The notes under the pieces are model-generated. The model saw nothing but the letters and a program-made list of their open reading frames with translations, ran no database searches and had not been told where the DNA came from. DNA of 64,000 bases, from the NCBI GenBank assembly GCA_028752905.1, contig JAQNBH010000022.1, positions 868,001 to 932,000 on the forward strand, written 5' to 3'. Source of the DNA: Cladorhizidae sp. MBARI D1340-BT2. Its lineage: Eukaryota > Porifera > Demospongiae > Poecilosclerida > Cladorhizidae. The position numbers were made by a program, and so were the translations under genes. This document shows positions 10,215 to 23,690 of this stretch, piece by piece (within the stretch, counting starts at the first letter, position 1; every line of letters starts with the position of its first letter).

Positions 10215-11122
10215 AACTGCCCTAATTAACAAGACCAAAGTCCCAGATTTTGTCAACTGATAGAGAAGGCCCTTATCTGCAACATGTCAACAGATTATCA
10301 ATAAATGTAGTGGTTTTTCACTGGCAGGCCACCGCTTTGGCAACTGGAAAACGCCAGGAAAGATCGCAAACCTTACCACTTCAAATCACCATAACTTGCT
10401 AATACTTAGAGTACTCAAAATTTTGGCACGTACAAAAGACAGATAATTAGAAGGGCTATCCGGTGATATAAAAATTATCTTTTTGGGATAAAGTGTAGAA
10501 AAGTTATGAGCTTTACGGCAAAATAACAAGATTTTGGGGGGGGAAATGAGAAACATATAGACCAAATTAGGGCAAATATCAAGATAGAGAACACATAATG
10601 AAACCTATCATTAGAATCATATCAAGTCCATTACAGTGAAGTGTGCAGAATATTATGGATGTTTGATATCAACAGAGAGCACAGGGAGAGACCTATCTTA
10701 ATAGCTATATATCAAGTTTATACAGTGAAGTGTGGAGAATCTATGAAGCTAACCTGTTTAGCATCAAGATAGAGAACACATAGAGAAACCTATCTTGTGA
10801 TTCTATGAATGCAGAATATACGGATGTTTGGTATCAAGAGAGAGAACAGAGAGAGGCCTACCTTTAGAGCTATATATCAAGTCTATTCAGTGAAGTGTGG
10901 AGAATCTATGAAGCTAACATGTTTAGCTCAAGATAGAGAACACTGAGAGATACCTATCTTGCAAGTCCATTACAGTGAAGTGTGCAGAATATATGGATGT
11001 TTGGTATCAAGAGAGAGCACTTAGAGAGTCCTATCTTAATAGCTATACATCAAGTCTATTCAGTGAAGTGTGGATAATCTACGAAGCTAACATGTTTAGC
11101 ATCAAGTAAGAGTACAATTCAT
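10215..11122 (+). repeat. Unit 12, long 908, K5
   Basis: CTTACCACT, GGGATAAAG, T4G8A3, CATTAGAA. TCTATGAATGC at the A1/B2 border is private. Confidence 0.94.
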
Positions 11123-12029
11123 AACTGCCCTAATTAACAAGACCAAAGTCCCAGATTTTGTCAACTAATAGAGAAGGCCCTTATCTGCAACATGTCAACA
11201 GATTATCAATAAATGTAGTGGTTTTTCACTGGCAGGCCACCGCTTTGGCAACTGGAAAACGCCAGGAAAGATCGCAAACCTTAACACTTCAAATCACCAT
11301 AACTTGCTAATACTTAGAGTACTCAAAATTTTGGCACGTACAAAAGACAGATAATTAGAAGGGCTATCCGGTGATATAAAAATTTCTTTTTTGGGTAAAG
11401 TGTAGAAAAGTTATGAGCTTTACGGCAAAATAACAAGATTTTGGGGGGGAAAATGAGAAACATATAGACCAAATTAGGGCAAATATCAAGATAGAGAACA
11501 CATAATGAAACCTATCATTAGAATCATATCAAGTCCATTACAGTGAAGTGTGCAGAATATTATGGATGTTTGATATCAACAGAGAGCACAGGGAGAGACC
11601 TATCTTAATAGCTATATATCAAGTTTATACAGTGAAGTGTGGAGAATCTATGAAGCTAACCTGTTTAGCATCAAGATAGAGAACACATAGAGAAACCTAT
11701 CTTGTGATTCTATGTATGCAGAATATACGGATGTTTGGTATCAAGAGAGAGAACAGAGAGAGGCCTACCTTTAGAGCTATATATCAAGTCTATTCAGTGA
11801 AGTGTGGAGAATCTATGAAGCTAACATGTTTAGCTCAAGATAGAGAACACTGAGAGATACCTATCTTGCAAGTCCATTACAGTGAAGTGTGCGGAATATA
11901 TGGATGTTTGGTATCAAAAGAGAGCACTTAGAGAGTCCTATCTTAATAGCTATACATCAAGTCTATTCAGTGAAGTGTGGATAATCTACGAAGCTAACAT
12001 GTTTAGCATCAAGTAAGAGTACAATTCAT
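11123..12029 (+). repeat. Unit 13, long 907, K3
   Basis: CAACTAATAG private; GTGCGGAAT and TATCAAAAG in B3 are shared with units 32 and 39. Confidence 0.94.
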
Positions 12030-12937
12030 AACTGCCCTAATTAACAAGACCAAAGTCCCAGATTTTGTCAACTGATAGAGAAGGCCCTTATCTGCAACAT
12101 GTCAACAGATTATCAATAAATGTAGTGGTTTTTCACTGGCAGGCCACCGCTTTGGCAACTGGAAAACGCCAGGAAAGATCGCAAACCTTAACACTTCAAA
12201 TCACCATAACTTGCTAATACTTAGAGTACTCAAAATTTTGGCACGTACAAAAGACAGATAATGAGAAGGGCTATCCGTTGATATAAAAATTATCTTTTTT
12301 GAGTAAAGTGTAGAAAAGTTATGAGCTTTACGGCAAAATAACAAGATTTTTGGGGGGAAAATGAGAAACATATAGACCAAATTAGGGCAAATATCAATAT
12401 AGAGAACACATAATGAAACCTATCATTCGAATCATATCAAGTCCATTACAGTGAAGTGGGCAGAATATTATGGATGTTTGATATCAACAGAGAGCACAGG
12501 GAGAGACCTATCTTAATAGCTATATATCAAGTTTATACAGTGAAGTGTGGAGAATCTATGAAGCTAACCTGTTTAGCATCAAGATAGAGAACACATAGAG
12601 AAACCTATCTTGTGATTCTATGTATGCAGAATATACGGATGTTTGGTATCAAGAGAGAGAACAGAGAGAGGCCTACCTTTAGAGCTATATATCAAGTCTA
12701 TTCAGTGACGTGTGGAGAATCTATGAAGCTAACATGTTTAGCTCAAGATAGAGAACACTGAGAGATACCTATCTTGCAAGTCCATTACAGTGAAGTGTGC
12801 AGAATATATGGATGTTTGGTATCAAGAGAGAGCACTTAGAGAGTCCTATCTTAATAGCTATACATCAAGTCTATTCAGTGAAGTGTGGATAATCTACGAA
12901 GCTAACATGTTTAGCATCAAGTAAGAGTACAATTCAT
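12030..12937 (+). repeat. Unit 14, long 908, K1
   Basis: GTGGGCAG at B1, shared with units 21 and 42; GACGTG. First unit of the 5830-bp repeat. Confidence 0.95.
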
Positions 12938-13671
12938 AACTGCCCTAATTAACAAGACCAAAGTCCCAGATTTTGTCAACTGATAGAGAAGGCCCTTATC
13001 TGCAACATGTCAACAGATTATCAATAAATGTAGTGGTTTTTCACTGGCAGGCCACCGCTTTGGCAACTGGAAAACGCCAGGAAAGATCGCAAACCTTAAC
13101 ACTTCAAATCACCATAACTTGCTAATACTTAGAGTACTCAAAATTTTGGCACGTACAAAAGACAGATAATTAGAAGGGCTATCCGGTGATATAAAAATTT
13201 CTTTTTTGGGTAAAGTGTAGAAAAGTTATGAGCTTTACGGCAAAATAACAAGATTTTGGGGGGGAAAATGAGAAACATATAGACCCAATTAGGGCAAATA
13301 TCAAGATAGAGAACACATAATGAAACCTATCATTCGAATCATATCAAGTCCATTACAGTGAAGTGTGCAGAATATTATGGATGTTTGATATCAACAGAGA
13401 GCACAGGGAGAGACCTATCTTAATAGCTATATATCAAGTTTATACAGTGAAGTGTGGAGAATCTATGAAGCTAACCTGTTTAGCATCAAGATAGAGAACA
13501 CATAGAGAAACCTATCTTGTGATTCTATGTATGCAGAATATACGGATGTTTGGTATCAAGAGAGAGAACAGAGAGAGGCCTACCTTTAGAGCTATATATC
13601 AAGTCTATTCAGTGAAGTGTGGATAATCTACGAAGCTAACATGTTTAGCATCAAGTAAGAGTACAATTCAT
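12938..13671 (+). repeat. Unit 15, short 734, K4
   Basis: First short unit in the window; GACCCAATT, CATTCGAA, and A1-B2 followed directly by A3. Confidence 0.95.
13598..13623 (+). other. Deletion junction of the first short unit
   Basis: These 26 bases are identical at the B2/A2 and B3/A3 borders of long units. Upstream of the stretch the short unit reads CTATAT as in B2, and downstream it reads TAATC as in A3, so the exchange occurred inside it. Every other short unit has the same junction. Confidence 0.92.
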
Positions 13672-14577
13672 AACTGCCCTAATTACCAGACCAAAGTCCC
13701 AGATTTTGTCAACTGATAGAGAAGGCCCTTATCTGCAACATGTCAACAGATTATCAATAAATGTAGTGGTTTTTCACTGGCAGGCCACCGCTTTGGCAAC
13801 TGGAAAACGCCAGGAAAGATCGCAAACCTTAACACTTCAAATCACCATAACTTGCTAATACTTAGAGTACTCAAAATTTTGGCACGTACAAAAGACAGAT
13901 AATTAGAAGGGCTATCCGGTGATATAAAAATTTCTTTTTTGGGTAAAGTGTAGAAAAGTTATGAGCTTTACGGCAAAATAACAAGATTTTGGGGGGGAAA
14001 ATGAGAAACATATAGACCAAATTAGGGCAAATATCAAGATAGAGAACACATAATGAAACCTATCATTAGAATCATATCAAGTCCATTACAGTGAAGTTTG
14101 CAGAATATTATGGATGTTTGATATCAACAGAGAGCACAGGGAGAGACCTATCTTAATAGCTATATATCAAGTTTATACAGTGAAGTGTGGAGAATCTATG
14201 AAGCTAACCTGTTTAGCATCAAGATAGAGAACACATAGAGAAACCTATCTTGTGATTCTATGTATGCAGGATATACGGATGTTTGGTATCAAGAGAGAGA
14301 ACAGAGAGAGGCCTACCTTTAGAGCTATATATCAAGTCTATTCAGTGAAGTGTGGAGAATCTATGAAGCTAACATGTTTAGCTCAAGATAGAGAACACTG
14401 AGAGATACCTATCTTGCAAGTCCATTACAGTGAAGTGTGCAGAATATATGGATGTTTGGTATCAAGAGAGAGCACTTAGAGAGTCCTATCTTAATAGCTA
14501 TACATCAAGTCTATTCAGTGAAGTGTGGATAATCTACGAAGCTAACATGTTTAGCATCAAGTAAGAGTACAATTCAT
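13672..14577 (+). repeat. Unit 16, long 906, K3
   Basis: GTTTGCAG and TATCAAGAG. Private: AATTACCAG (one base short) and GCAGGATAT in B2. Confidence 0.94.
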
Positions 14578-15311
14578 AACTGCCCTAATTAACAAGACCA
14601 AAGTCCCAGATTTTGTCAACTGATAGAGAAGGCCCTTATCTGCAACATGTCAACAGATTATCAATAAATGTAGTGGTTTTTCACTGGCAGGCCACCGCTT
14701 TGGCAACTGGAAAACGCCAGGAAAGATCGCAAACCTTAACACTTCAAATCACCATAACTTGCTAATACTTAGAGTACTCAAAATTTTGGCACGTACAAAA
14801 GACAGATAATTAGAAGGGCTATCCGGTGATATAAAAATTTCTTTTTTGGGTAAAGTGTAGAAAAGTTATGAGCTTTACGGCAAAATAACAAGATTTTGGG
14901 GGGGAAAATGAGAAACATATAGACCCAATTAGGGCAAATATCAAGATAGAGAACACATAATGAAACCTATCATTCGAATCATATCAAGTCCATTACAGTG
15001 AAGTGTGCAGAATATTATGGATGTTTGATATCAACAGAGAGCACAGGGAGAGACCTATCTTAATAGCTATATATCAAGTTTATACAGTGAAGTGTGGAGA
15101 ATCTATGAAGCTAACCTGTTTAGCATCAAGATAGAGAACACATAGAGAAACCTATCTTGTGATTCTATGTATGCAGAATATACGGATGTTTGGTATCAAG
15201 AGAGAGAACAGAGAGAGGCCTACCTTTAGAGCTATATATCAAGTCTATTCAGTGAAGTGTGGATAATCTACGAAGCTAACATGTTTAGCATCAAGTAAGA
15301 GTACAATTCAT
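14578..15311 (+). repeat. Unit 17, short 734, K4
   Basis: GACCCAATT; no private change noticed. Confidence 0.95.
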
Positions 15312-16218
15312 AACTGCCCTAATTAACAAGACCAAAGTCCCAGATTTTGTCAACTGATAGAGAAGGCCCTTATCTGCAACATGTCAACAGATTATCAATA
15401 AATGTAGTGGTTTTTCACTGGCAGGCCACCGCTTTGGCAACTGGAAAACGCCAGGAAAGATCGCAAACCTTAACACTTCAAATCACCATAACTTGCTAAT
15501 ACTTAGAGTACTCAAAATTTTGGCACGTACAAAAGACAGATAATTAGAAGGGCTATCCGGTGATATAAAAATTTCTTTTTTGGGTAAAGTGTAGAAAAGT
15601 TATGAGCTTTACGGCAAAATAACAAGATTTTGGGGGGGAAAATGAGAAACATATAGACCAAATTAGGGCAAATATCAAGATAGAGAACACATAATGAAAC
15701 CTATCATTAGAATCATATCAAGTCCATTACAGTGAAGTGTGCAGAATATTATGGATGTTTGATATCAACAGAGAGCACAGGGAGAGACCTATCTTAATAG
15801 CTATATATCAAGTTTATACAGTGAAGTGTGGAGAATCTATGAAGCTAACCTGTTTAGCATCAAGATAGAGAACACATAGAGAAACCTATCTTGTGATTCT
15901 ATGTATGCAGAATATACGGATGTTTGGTATCAAGAGAGAGAACAGAGAGAGGCCTACCTTTAGAGCTATATATCAAGTCTATTCAGTGAAGTGTGGAGAA
16001 TCTATGAAGCTAACATGTTTAGCTCAAGATAGAGAACACTGAGAGATACCTATCTTGCAAGTCCATTACAGTGAAGTGTGCAGAATATATGGATGTTTGG
16101 TATCAAAAGAGAGCACTTAGAGAGTCCTATCTTAATAGCTATACATCAAGTCTATTCAGTGAAGTGTGGATAATCTACGAAGCTAACATGTTTAGCATCA
16201 AGTAAGAGTACAATTCAT
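15312..16218 (+). repeat. Unit 18, long 907, K3
   Basis: GTGTGCAG with TATCAAAAG, the alternate long type of the 3282-bp repeat. Confidence 0.95.
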
Positions 16219-16952
16219 AACTGCCCTAATTAACAAGACCAAAGTCCCAGATTTTGTCAACTGATAGAGAAGGCCCTTATCTGCAACATGTCAACAGATT
16301 ATCAATAAATGTAGTGGTTTTTCACTGGCAGGCCACCGCTTTGGCAACTGGAAAACGCCAGGAAAGATCGCAAACCTTAACACTTCAAATCACCATAACT
16401 TGCTAATACTTAGAGTACTCAAAATTTTGGCACGTACAAAAGACAGATAATTAGAAGGGCTATCCGGTGATATAAAAATTTCTTTTTTGGGTAAAGTGTA
16501 GAAAAGTTATGAGCTTTACGGCAAAATAACAAGATTTTGGGGGGGAAAATGAGAAACATATAGACCCAATTAGGGCAAATATCAAGATAGAGAACACATA
16601 ATGAAACCTATCATTCGAATCATATCAAGTCCATTACAGTGAAGTGTGCAGAATATTATGGATGTTTGATATCAACAGAGAGCACAGGGAGAGACCTATC
16701 TTAATAGCTATATATCAAGTTTATACAGTGAAGTGTGGAGAATCTATGAAGCTAACCTGTTTAGCATCAAGATAGAGAACACATAGAGAAACCTATCTTG
16801 TGATTCTATGTATGCAGAATATACGGATGTTTGGTATCAAGAGAGAGAACAGAGAGAGGCCTACCTTTAGAGCTATATATCAAGTCTATTCAGTGAAGTG
16901 TGGATAATCTACGAAGCTAACATGTTTAGCATCAAGTAAGAGTACAATTCAT
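16219..16952 (+). repeat. Unit 19, short 734, K4
   Basis: GACCCAATT; matches unit 17. Confidence 0.95.
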
Positions 16953-17859
16953 AACTGCCCTAATTAACAAGACCAAAGTCCCAGATTTTGTCAACTGATA
17001 GAGAAGGCCCTTATCTGCAACATGTCAACAGATTATCAATAAATGTAGTGGTTTTTCACTGGCAGGCCACCGCTTTGGCAACTGGAAAACGCCAGGAAAG
17101 ATCGCAAACCTTAACACTTCAAATCACCATAACTTGCTAATACTTAGAGTACTCAAAATTTTGGCACGTACAAAAGACAGATAATTAGAAGGGCTATCCG
17201 GTGATATAAAAATTTCTTTTTTGGGTAAAGTGTAGAAAAGTTATGAGCTTTACGGCAAAATAACAAGATTTTGGGGGGGAAAATGAGAAACATATAGACC
17301 AAATTAGGGCAAATATCAAGATAGAGAACACATAATGAAACCTATCATTAGAATCATATCAAGTCCATTACAGTGAAGTTTGCAGAATATTATGGATGTT
17401 TGATATCAACAGAGAGCACAGGGAGAGACCTATCTTAATAGCTATATATCAAGTTTATACAGTGAAGTGTGGAGAATCTATGAAGCTAACCTGTTTAGCA
17501 TCAAGATAGAGAACACATAGAGAAACCTATCTTGTGATTCTATGTATGCAGAATATACGGATGTTTGGTATCAAGAGAGAGAACAGAGAGAGGCCTACCT
17601 TTAGAGCTATATATCAAGTCTATTCAGTGAAGTGTGGAGAATCTATGAAGCTAACATGTTTAGCTCAAGATAGAGAACACTGAGAGATACCTATCTTGCA
17701 AGTCCATTACAGTGAAGTGTGCAGAATATATGGATGTTTGGTATCAAGAGAGAGCACTTAGAGAGTCCTATCTTAATAGCTATACATCAAGTCTATTCAG
17801 TGAAGTGTGGATAATCTACGAAGCTAACATGTTTAGCATCAAGTAAGAGTACAATTCAT
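16953..17859 (+). repeat. Unit 20, long 907, K3
   Basis: GTTTGCAG with TATCAAGAG; followed by a K1 unit instead of a short unit. Confidence 0.95.
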
Positions 17860-18767
17860 AACTGCCCTAATTAACAAGACCAAAGTCCCAGATTTTGTCA
17901 ACTGATAGAGAAGGCCCTTATCTGCAACATGTCAACAGATTATCAATAAATGTAGTGGTTTTTCACTGGCAGGCCACCGCTTTGGCAACTGGAAAACGCC
18001 AGGAAAGATCGCAAACCTTAACACTTCAAATCACCATAACTTGCTAATACTTAGAGTACTCAAAATTTTGGCACGTACAAAAGACAGATAATGAGAAGGG
18101 CTATCCGTTGATATAAAAATTATCTTTTTTGAGTAAAGTGTAGAAAAGTTATGAGCTTTACGGCAAAATAACAAGATTTTTGGGGGGAAAATGAGAAACA
18201 TATAGACCAAATTAGGGCAAATATCAATATAGAGAACACATAATGAAACCTATCATTCGAATCATATCAAGTCCATTACAGTGAAGTGGGCAGAATATTA
18301 TGGATGTTTGATATCAACAGAGAGCACAGGGAGAGACCTATCTTAATAGCTATATATCAAGTTTATACAGTGAAGTGTGGAGAATCTATGAAGCTAACCT
18401 GTTTAGCATCAAGATAGAGAACACATAGAGAAACCTATCTTGTGATTCTATGTATGCAGAATATACGGATGTTTGGTATCAAGAGAGAGAACAGAGAGAG
18501 GCCTACCTTTAGAGCTATATATCAAGTCTATTCAGTGACGTGTGGAGAATCTATGAAGCTAACATGTTTAGCTCAAGATAGAGAACACTGAGAGATACCT
18601 ATCTTGCAAGTCCATTACAGTGAAGTGTGCAGAATATATGGATGTTTGGTATCAAGAGAGAGCACTTAGAGAGTCCTATCTTAATAGCTATACATCAAGT
18701 CTATTCAGTGAAGTGTGGATAATCTACGAAGCTAACATGTTTAGCATCAAGTAAGAGTACAATTCAT
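17860..18767 (+). repeat. Unit 21, long 908, K1
   Basis: GTGGGCAG and GACGTG as in unit 14; opens the second 5.83-kb copy. Confidence 0.95.
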
Positions 18768-19501
18768 AACTGCCCTAATTAACAAGACCAAAGTCCCAGA
18801 TTTTGTCAACTGATAGAGAAGGCCCTTATCTGCAACATGTCAACAGATTATCAATAAATGTAGTGGTTTTTCACTGGCAGGCCACCGCTTTGGCAACTGG
18901 AAAACGCCAGGAAAGATCGCAAACCTTAACACTTCAAATCACCATAACTTGCTAATACTTAGAGTACTCAAAATTTTGGCACGTACAAAAGACAGATAAT
19001 TAGAAGGGCTATCCGGTGATATAAAAATTTCTTTTTTGGGTAAAGTGTAGAAAAGTTATGAGCTTTACGGCAAAATAACAAGATTTTGGGGGGGAAAATG
19101 AGAAACATATAGACCCAATTAGGGCAAATATCAAGATAGAGAACACATAATGAAACCTATCATTCGAATCATATCAAGTCCATTACAGTGAAGTGTGCAG
19201 AATATTATGGATGTTTGATATCAACAGAGAGCACAGGGAGAGACCTATCTTAATAGCTATATATCAAGTTTATACAGTGAAGTGTGGAGAATCTATGAAG
19301 CTAACCTGTTTAGCATCAAGATAGAGAACACATAGAGAAACCTATCTTGTGATTCTATGTATGCAGAATATACGGATGTTTGGTATCAAGAGAGAGAACA
19401 GAGAGAGGCCTACCTTTAGAGCTATATATCAAGTCTATTCAGTGAAGTGTGGATAATCTACGAAGCTAACATGTTTAGCATCAAGTAAGAGTACAATTCA
19501 T
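18768..19501 (+). repeat. Unit 22, short 734, K4
   Basis: GACCCAATT; counterpart of unit 15. Confidence 0.95.
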
Positions 19502-20408
19502 AACTGCCCTAATTAACAAGACCAAAGTCCCAGATTTTGTCAACTGATAGAGAAGGCCCTTATCTGCAACATGTCAACAGATTATCAATAAATGTAGTGG
19601 TTTTTCACTGGCAGGCCACCGCTTTGGCAACTGGAAAACGCCAGGAAAGATCGCAAACCTTAACACTTCAAATCACCATAACTTGCTAATACTTAGAGTA
19701 CTCAAAATTTTGGCACGTACAAAAGACAGATAATTAGAAGGGCTATCCGGTGATATAAAAATTTCTTTTTTGGGTAAAGTGTAGAAAAGTTATGAGCTTT
19801 ACGGCAAAATAACAAGATTTTGGGGGGGAAAATGAGAAACATATAGACCAAATTAGGGCAAATATCAAGATAGAGAACACATAATGAAACCTATCATTAG
19901 AATCATATCAAGTCCATTACAGTGAAGTTTGCAGAATATTATGGATGTTTGATATCAACAGAGAGCACAGGGAGAGACCTATCTTAATAGCTATATATCA
20001 AGTTTATACAGTGAAGTGTGGAGAATCTATGAAGCTAACCTGTTTAGCATCAAGATAGAGAACACATAGAGAAACCTATCTTGTGATTCTATGTATGCAG
20101 AATATACGGATGTTTGGTATCAAGAGAGAGAACAGAGAGAGGCCTACCTTTAGAGCTATATATCAAGTCTATTCAGTGAAGTGTGGAGAATCTATGAAGC
20201 TAACATGTTTAGCTCAAGATAGAGAACACTGAGAGATACCTATCTTGCAAGTCCATTACAGTGAAGTGTGCAGAATATATGGATGTTTGGTATCAAGAGA
20301 GAGCACTTAGAGAGTCCTATCTTAATAGCTATACATCAAGTCTATTCAGTGAAGTGTGGATAATCTACGAAGCTAACATGTTTAGCATCAAGTAAGAGTA
20401 CAATTCAT
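19502..20408 (+). repeat. Unit 23, long 907, K3
   Basis: GTTTGCAG, TATCAAGAG; counterpart of unit 16 without its private changes. Confidence 0.95.
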
Positions 20409-21142
20409 AACTGCCCTAATTAACAAGACCAAAGTCCCAGATTTTGTCAACTGATAGAGAAGGCCCTTATCTGCAACATGTCAACAGATTATCAATAAAT
20501 GTAGTGGTTTTTCACTGGCAGGCCACCGCTTTGGCAACTGGAAAACGCCAGGAAAGATCGCAAACCTTAACACTTCAAATCACCATAACTTGCTAATACT
20601 TAGAGTACTCAAAATTTTGGCACGTACAAAAGACAGATAATTAGAAGGGCTATCCGGTGATATAAAAATTTCTTTTTTGGGTAAAGTGTAGAAAAGTTAT
20701 GAGCTTTACGGCAAAATAACAAGATTTTGGGGGGGAAAATGAGAAACATATAGACCCAATTAGGGCAAATATCAAGATAGAGAACACATAATGAAACCTA
20801 TCATTCGAATCATATCAAGTCCATTACAGTGAAGTGTGCAGAATATTATGGATGTTTGATATCAACAGAGAGCACAGGGAGAGACCTATCTTAATAGCTA
20901 TATATCAAGTTTATACAGTGAAGTGTGGAGAATCTATGAAGCTAACCTGTTTAGCATCAAGATAGAGAACACATAGAGAAACCTATCTTGTGATTCTATG
21001 TATGCAGAATATACGGATGTTTGGTATCAAGAGAGAGAACAGAGAGAGGCCTACCTTTAGAGCTATATATCAAGTCTATTCAGTGAAGTGTGGATAATCT
21101 ACGAAGCTAACATGTTTAGCATCAAGTAAGAGTACAATTCAT
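20409..21142 (+). repeat. Unit 24, short 734, K4
   Basis: GACCCAATT; counterpart of unit 17. Confidence 0.95.
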
Positions 21143-22049
21143 AACTGCCCTAATTAACAAGACCAAAGTCCCAGATTTTGTCAACTGATAGAGAAGGCCC
21201 TTATCTGCAACATGTCAACAGATTATCAATAAATGTAGTGGTTTTTCACTGGCAGGCCACCGCTTTGGCAACTGGAAAACGCCAGGAAAGATCGCAAACC
21301 TTAACACTTCAAATCACCATAACTTGCTAATACTTAGAGTACTCAAAATTTTGGCACGTACAAAAGACAGATAATTAGAAGGGCTATCCGGTGATATAAA
21401 AATTTCTTTTTTGGGTAAAGTGTAGAAAAGTTATGAGCTTTACGGCAAAATAACAAGATTTTGGGGGGGAAAATGAGAAACATATAGACCAAATTAGGGC
21501 AAATATCAAGATAGAGAACACATAATGAAACCTATCATTAGAATCATATCAAGTCCATTACAGTGAAGTGTGCAGAATATTATGGATGTTTGATATCAAC
21601 AGAGAGCACAGGGAGAGACCTATCTTAATAGCTATATATCAAGTTTATACAGTGAAGTGTGGAGAATCTATGAAGCTAACCTGTTTAGCATCAAGATAGA
21701 GAACACATAGAGAAACCTATCTTGTGATTCTATGTATGCAGAATATACGGATGTTTGGTATCAAGAGAGAGAACAGAGAGAGGCCTACCTTTAGAGCTAT
21801 ATATCAAGTCTATTCAGTGAAGTGTGGAGAATCTATGAAGCTAACATGTTTAGCTCAAGATAGAGAACACTGAGAGATACCTATCTTGCAAGTCCATTAC
21901 AGTGAAGTGTGCAGAATATATGGATGTTTGGTATCAAAAGAGAGCACTTAGAGAGTCCTATCTTAATAGCTATACATCAAGTCTATTCAGTGAAGTGTGG
22001 ATAATCTACGAAGCTAACATGTTTAGCATCAAGTAAGAGTACAATTCAT
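21143..22049 (+). repeat. Unit 25, long 907, K3
   Basis: GTGTGCAG, TATCAAAAG; counterpart of unit 18. Confidence 0.95.
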
Positions 22050-22783
22050 AACTGCCCTAATTAACAAGACCAAAGTCCCAGATTTTGTCAACTGATAGAG
22101 AAGGCCCTTATCTGCAACATGTCAACAGATTATCAATAAATGTAGTGGTTTTTCACTGGCAGGCCACCGCTTTGGCAACTGGAAAACGCCAGGAAAGATC
22201 GCAAACCTTAACACTTCAAATCACCATAACTTGCTAATACTTAGAGTACTCAAAATTTTGGCACGTACAAAAGACAGATAATTAGAAGGGCTATCCGGTG
22301 ATATAAAAATTTCTTTTTTGGGTAAAGTGTAGAAAAGTTATGAGCTTTACGGCAAAATAACAAGATTTTGGGGGGGAAAATGAGAAACATATAGACCCAA
22401 TTAGGGCAAATATCAAGATAGAGAACACATAATGAAACCTATCATTCGAATCATATCAAGTCCATTACAGTGAAGTGTGCAGAATATTATGGATGTTTGA
22501 TATCAACAGAGAGCACAGGGAGAGACCTATCTTAATAGCTATATATCAAGTTTATACAGTGAAGTGTGGAGAATCTATGAAGCTAACCTGTTTAGCATCA
22601 AGATAGAGAACACATAGAGAAACCTATCTTGTGATTCTATGTATGCAGAATATACGGATGTTTGGTATCAAGAGAGAGAACAGAGAGAGGCCTACCTTTA
22701 GAGCTATATATCAAGTCTATTCAGTGAAGTGTGGATAATCTACGAAGCTAACATGTTTAGCATCAAGTAAGAGTACAATTCAT
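22050..22783 (+). repeat. Unit 26, short 734, K4
   Basis: GACCCAATT; counterpart of unit 19. Confidence 0.95.
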
Positions 22784-23690
22784 AACTGCCCTAATTAACA
22801 AGACCAAAGTCCCAGATTTTGTCAACTGATAGAGAAGGCCCTTATCTGCAACATGTCAACAGATTATCAATAAATGTAGTGGTTTTTCACTGGCAGGCCA
22901 CCGCTTTGGCAACTGGAAAACGCCAGGAAAGATCGCAAACCTTAACACTTCAAATCACCATAACTTGCTAATACTTAGAGTACTCAAAATTTTGGCACGT
23001 ACAAAAGACAGATAATTAGAAGGGCTATCCGGTGATATAAAAATTTCTTTTTTGGGTAAAGTGTAGAAAAGTTATGAGCTTTACGGCAAAATAACAAGAT
23101 TTTGGGGGGGAAAATGAGAAACATATAGACCAAATTAGGGCAAATATCAAGATAGAGAACACATAATGAAACCTATCATTAGAATCATATCAAGTCCATT
23201 ACAGTGAAGTTTGCAGAATATTATGGATGTTTGATATCAACAGAGAGCACAGGGAGAGACCTATCTTAATAGCTATATATCAAGTTTATACAGTGAAGTG
23301 TGGAGAATCTATGAAGCTAACCTGTTTAGCATCAAGATAGAGAACACATAGAGAAACCTATCTTGTGATTCTATGTATGCAGAATATACGGATGTTTGGT
23401 ATCAAGAGAGAGAACAGAGAGAGGCCTACCTTTAGAGCTATATATCAAGTCTATTCAGTGAAGTGTGGAGAATCTATGAAGCTAACATGTTTAGCTCAAG
23501 ATAGAGAACACTGAGAGATACCTATCTTGCAAGTCCATTACAGTGAAGTGTGCAGAATATATGGATGTTTGGTATCAAGAGAGAGCACTTAGAGAGTCCT
23601 ATCTTAATAGCTATACATCAAGTCTATTCAGTGAAGTGTGGATAATCTACGAAGCTAACATGTTTAGCATCAAGTAAGAGTACAATTCAT
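22784..23690 (+). repeat. Unit 27, long 907, K3
   Basis: GTTTGCAG, TATCAAGAG; counterpart of unit 20. Confidence 0.95.

Larger units (their letters stand above)
1..12937 (+). repeat. Block 1: long units only
   Basis: The end of one unit and fourteen complete long units (907-908 bp) lie here with no short unit. Classes K1, K5, K2 and K3 are mixed. Two units at 231-2046 share rare markers with two at 6585-8400, a seven-unit echo of 6354 bp. Units at 2954 and 3862 are near-identical neighbours. Confidence 0.95.
12030..17859 (+). repeat. Seven-unit higher-order repeat, copy 1 (5830 bp)
   Basis: Unit order is K1 (GTGGGCAG, GACGTG), short K4, K3 (GTTTGCAG), short K4, K3 (GTGTGCAG, TATCAAAAG), short K4, K3 (GTTTGCAG). 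The same seven types follow in the same order in the next 5831 bp, so this is a tandem duplication of a multi-unit block. Confidence 0.85.
19502..22783 (+). repeat. Four-unit higher-order repeat, copy (3282 bp)
   Basis: Order: long K3 with GTTTGCAG and TATCAAGAG, short K4, long K3 with GTGTGCAG and TATCAAAAG, short K4. The same four units are found at 13672-16952 (3281 bp) and immediately downstream at 22784-26065 (3282 bp). Confidence 0.85.
17860..23690 (+). repeat. Seven-unit higher-order repeat, copy 2 (5831 bp)
   Basis: Repeats the unit order and diagnostic bases of the copy starting at 12030. The one-base length difference comes from a single-base deletion in copy 1 near 13686, where AATTACCAG replaces AATTAACAAG. 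Confidence 0.85.
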
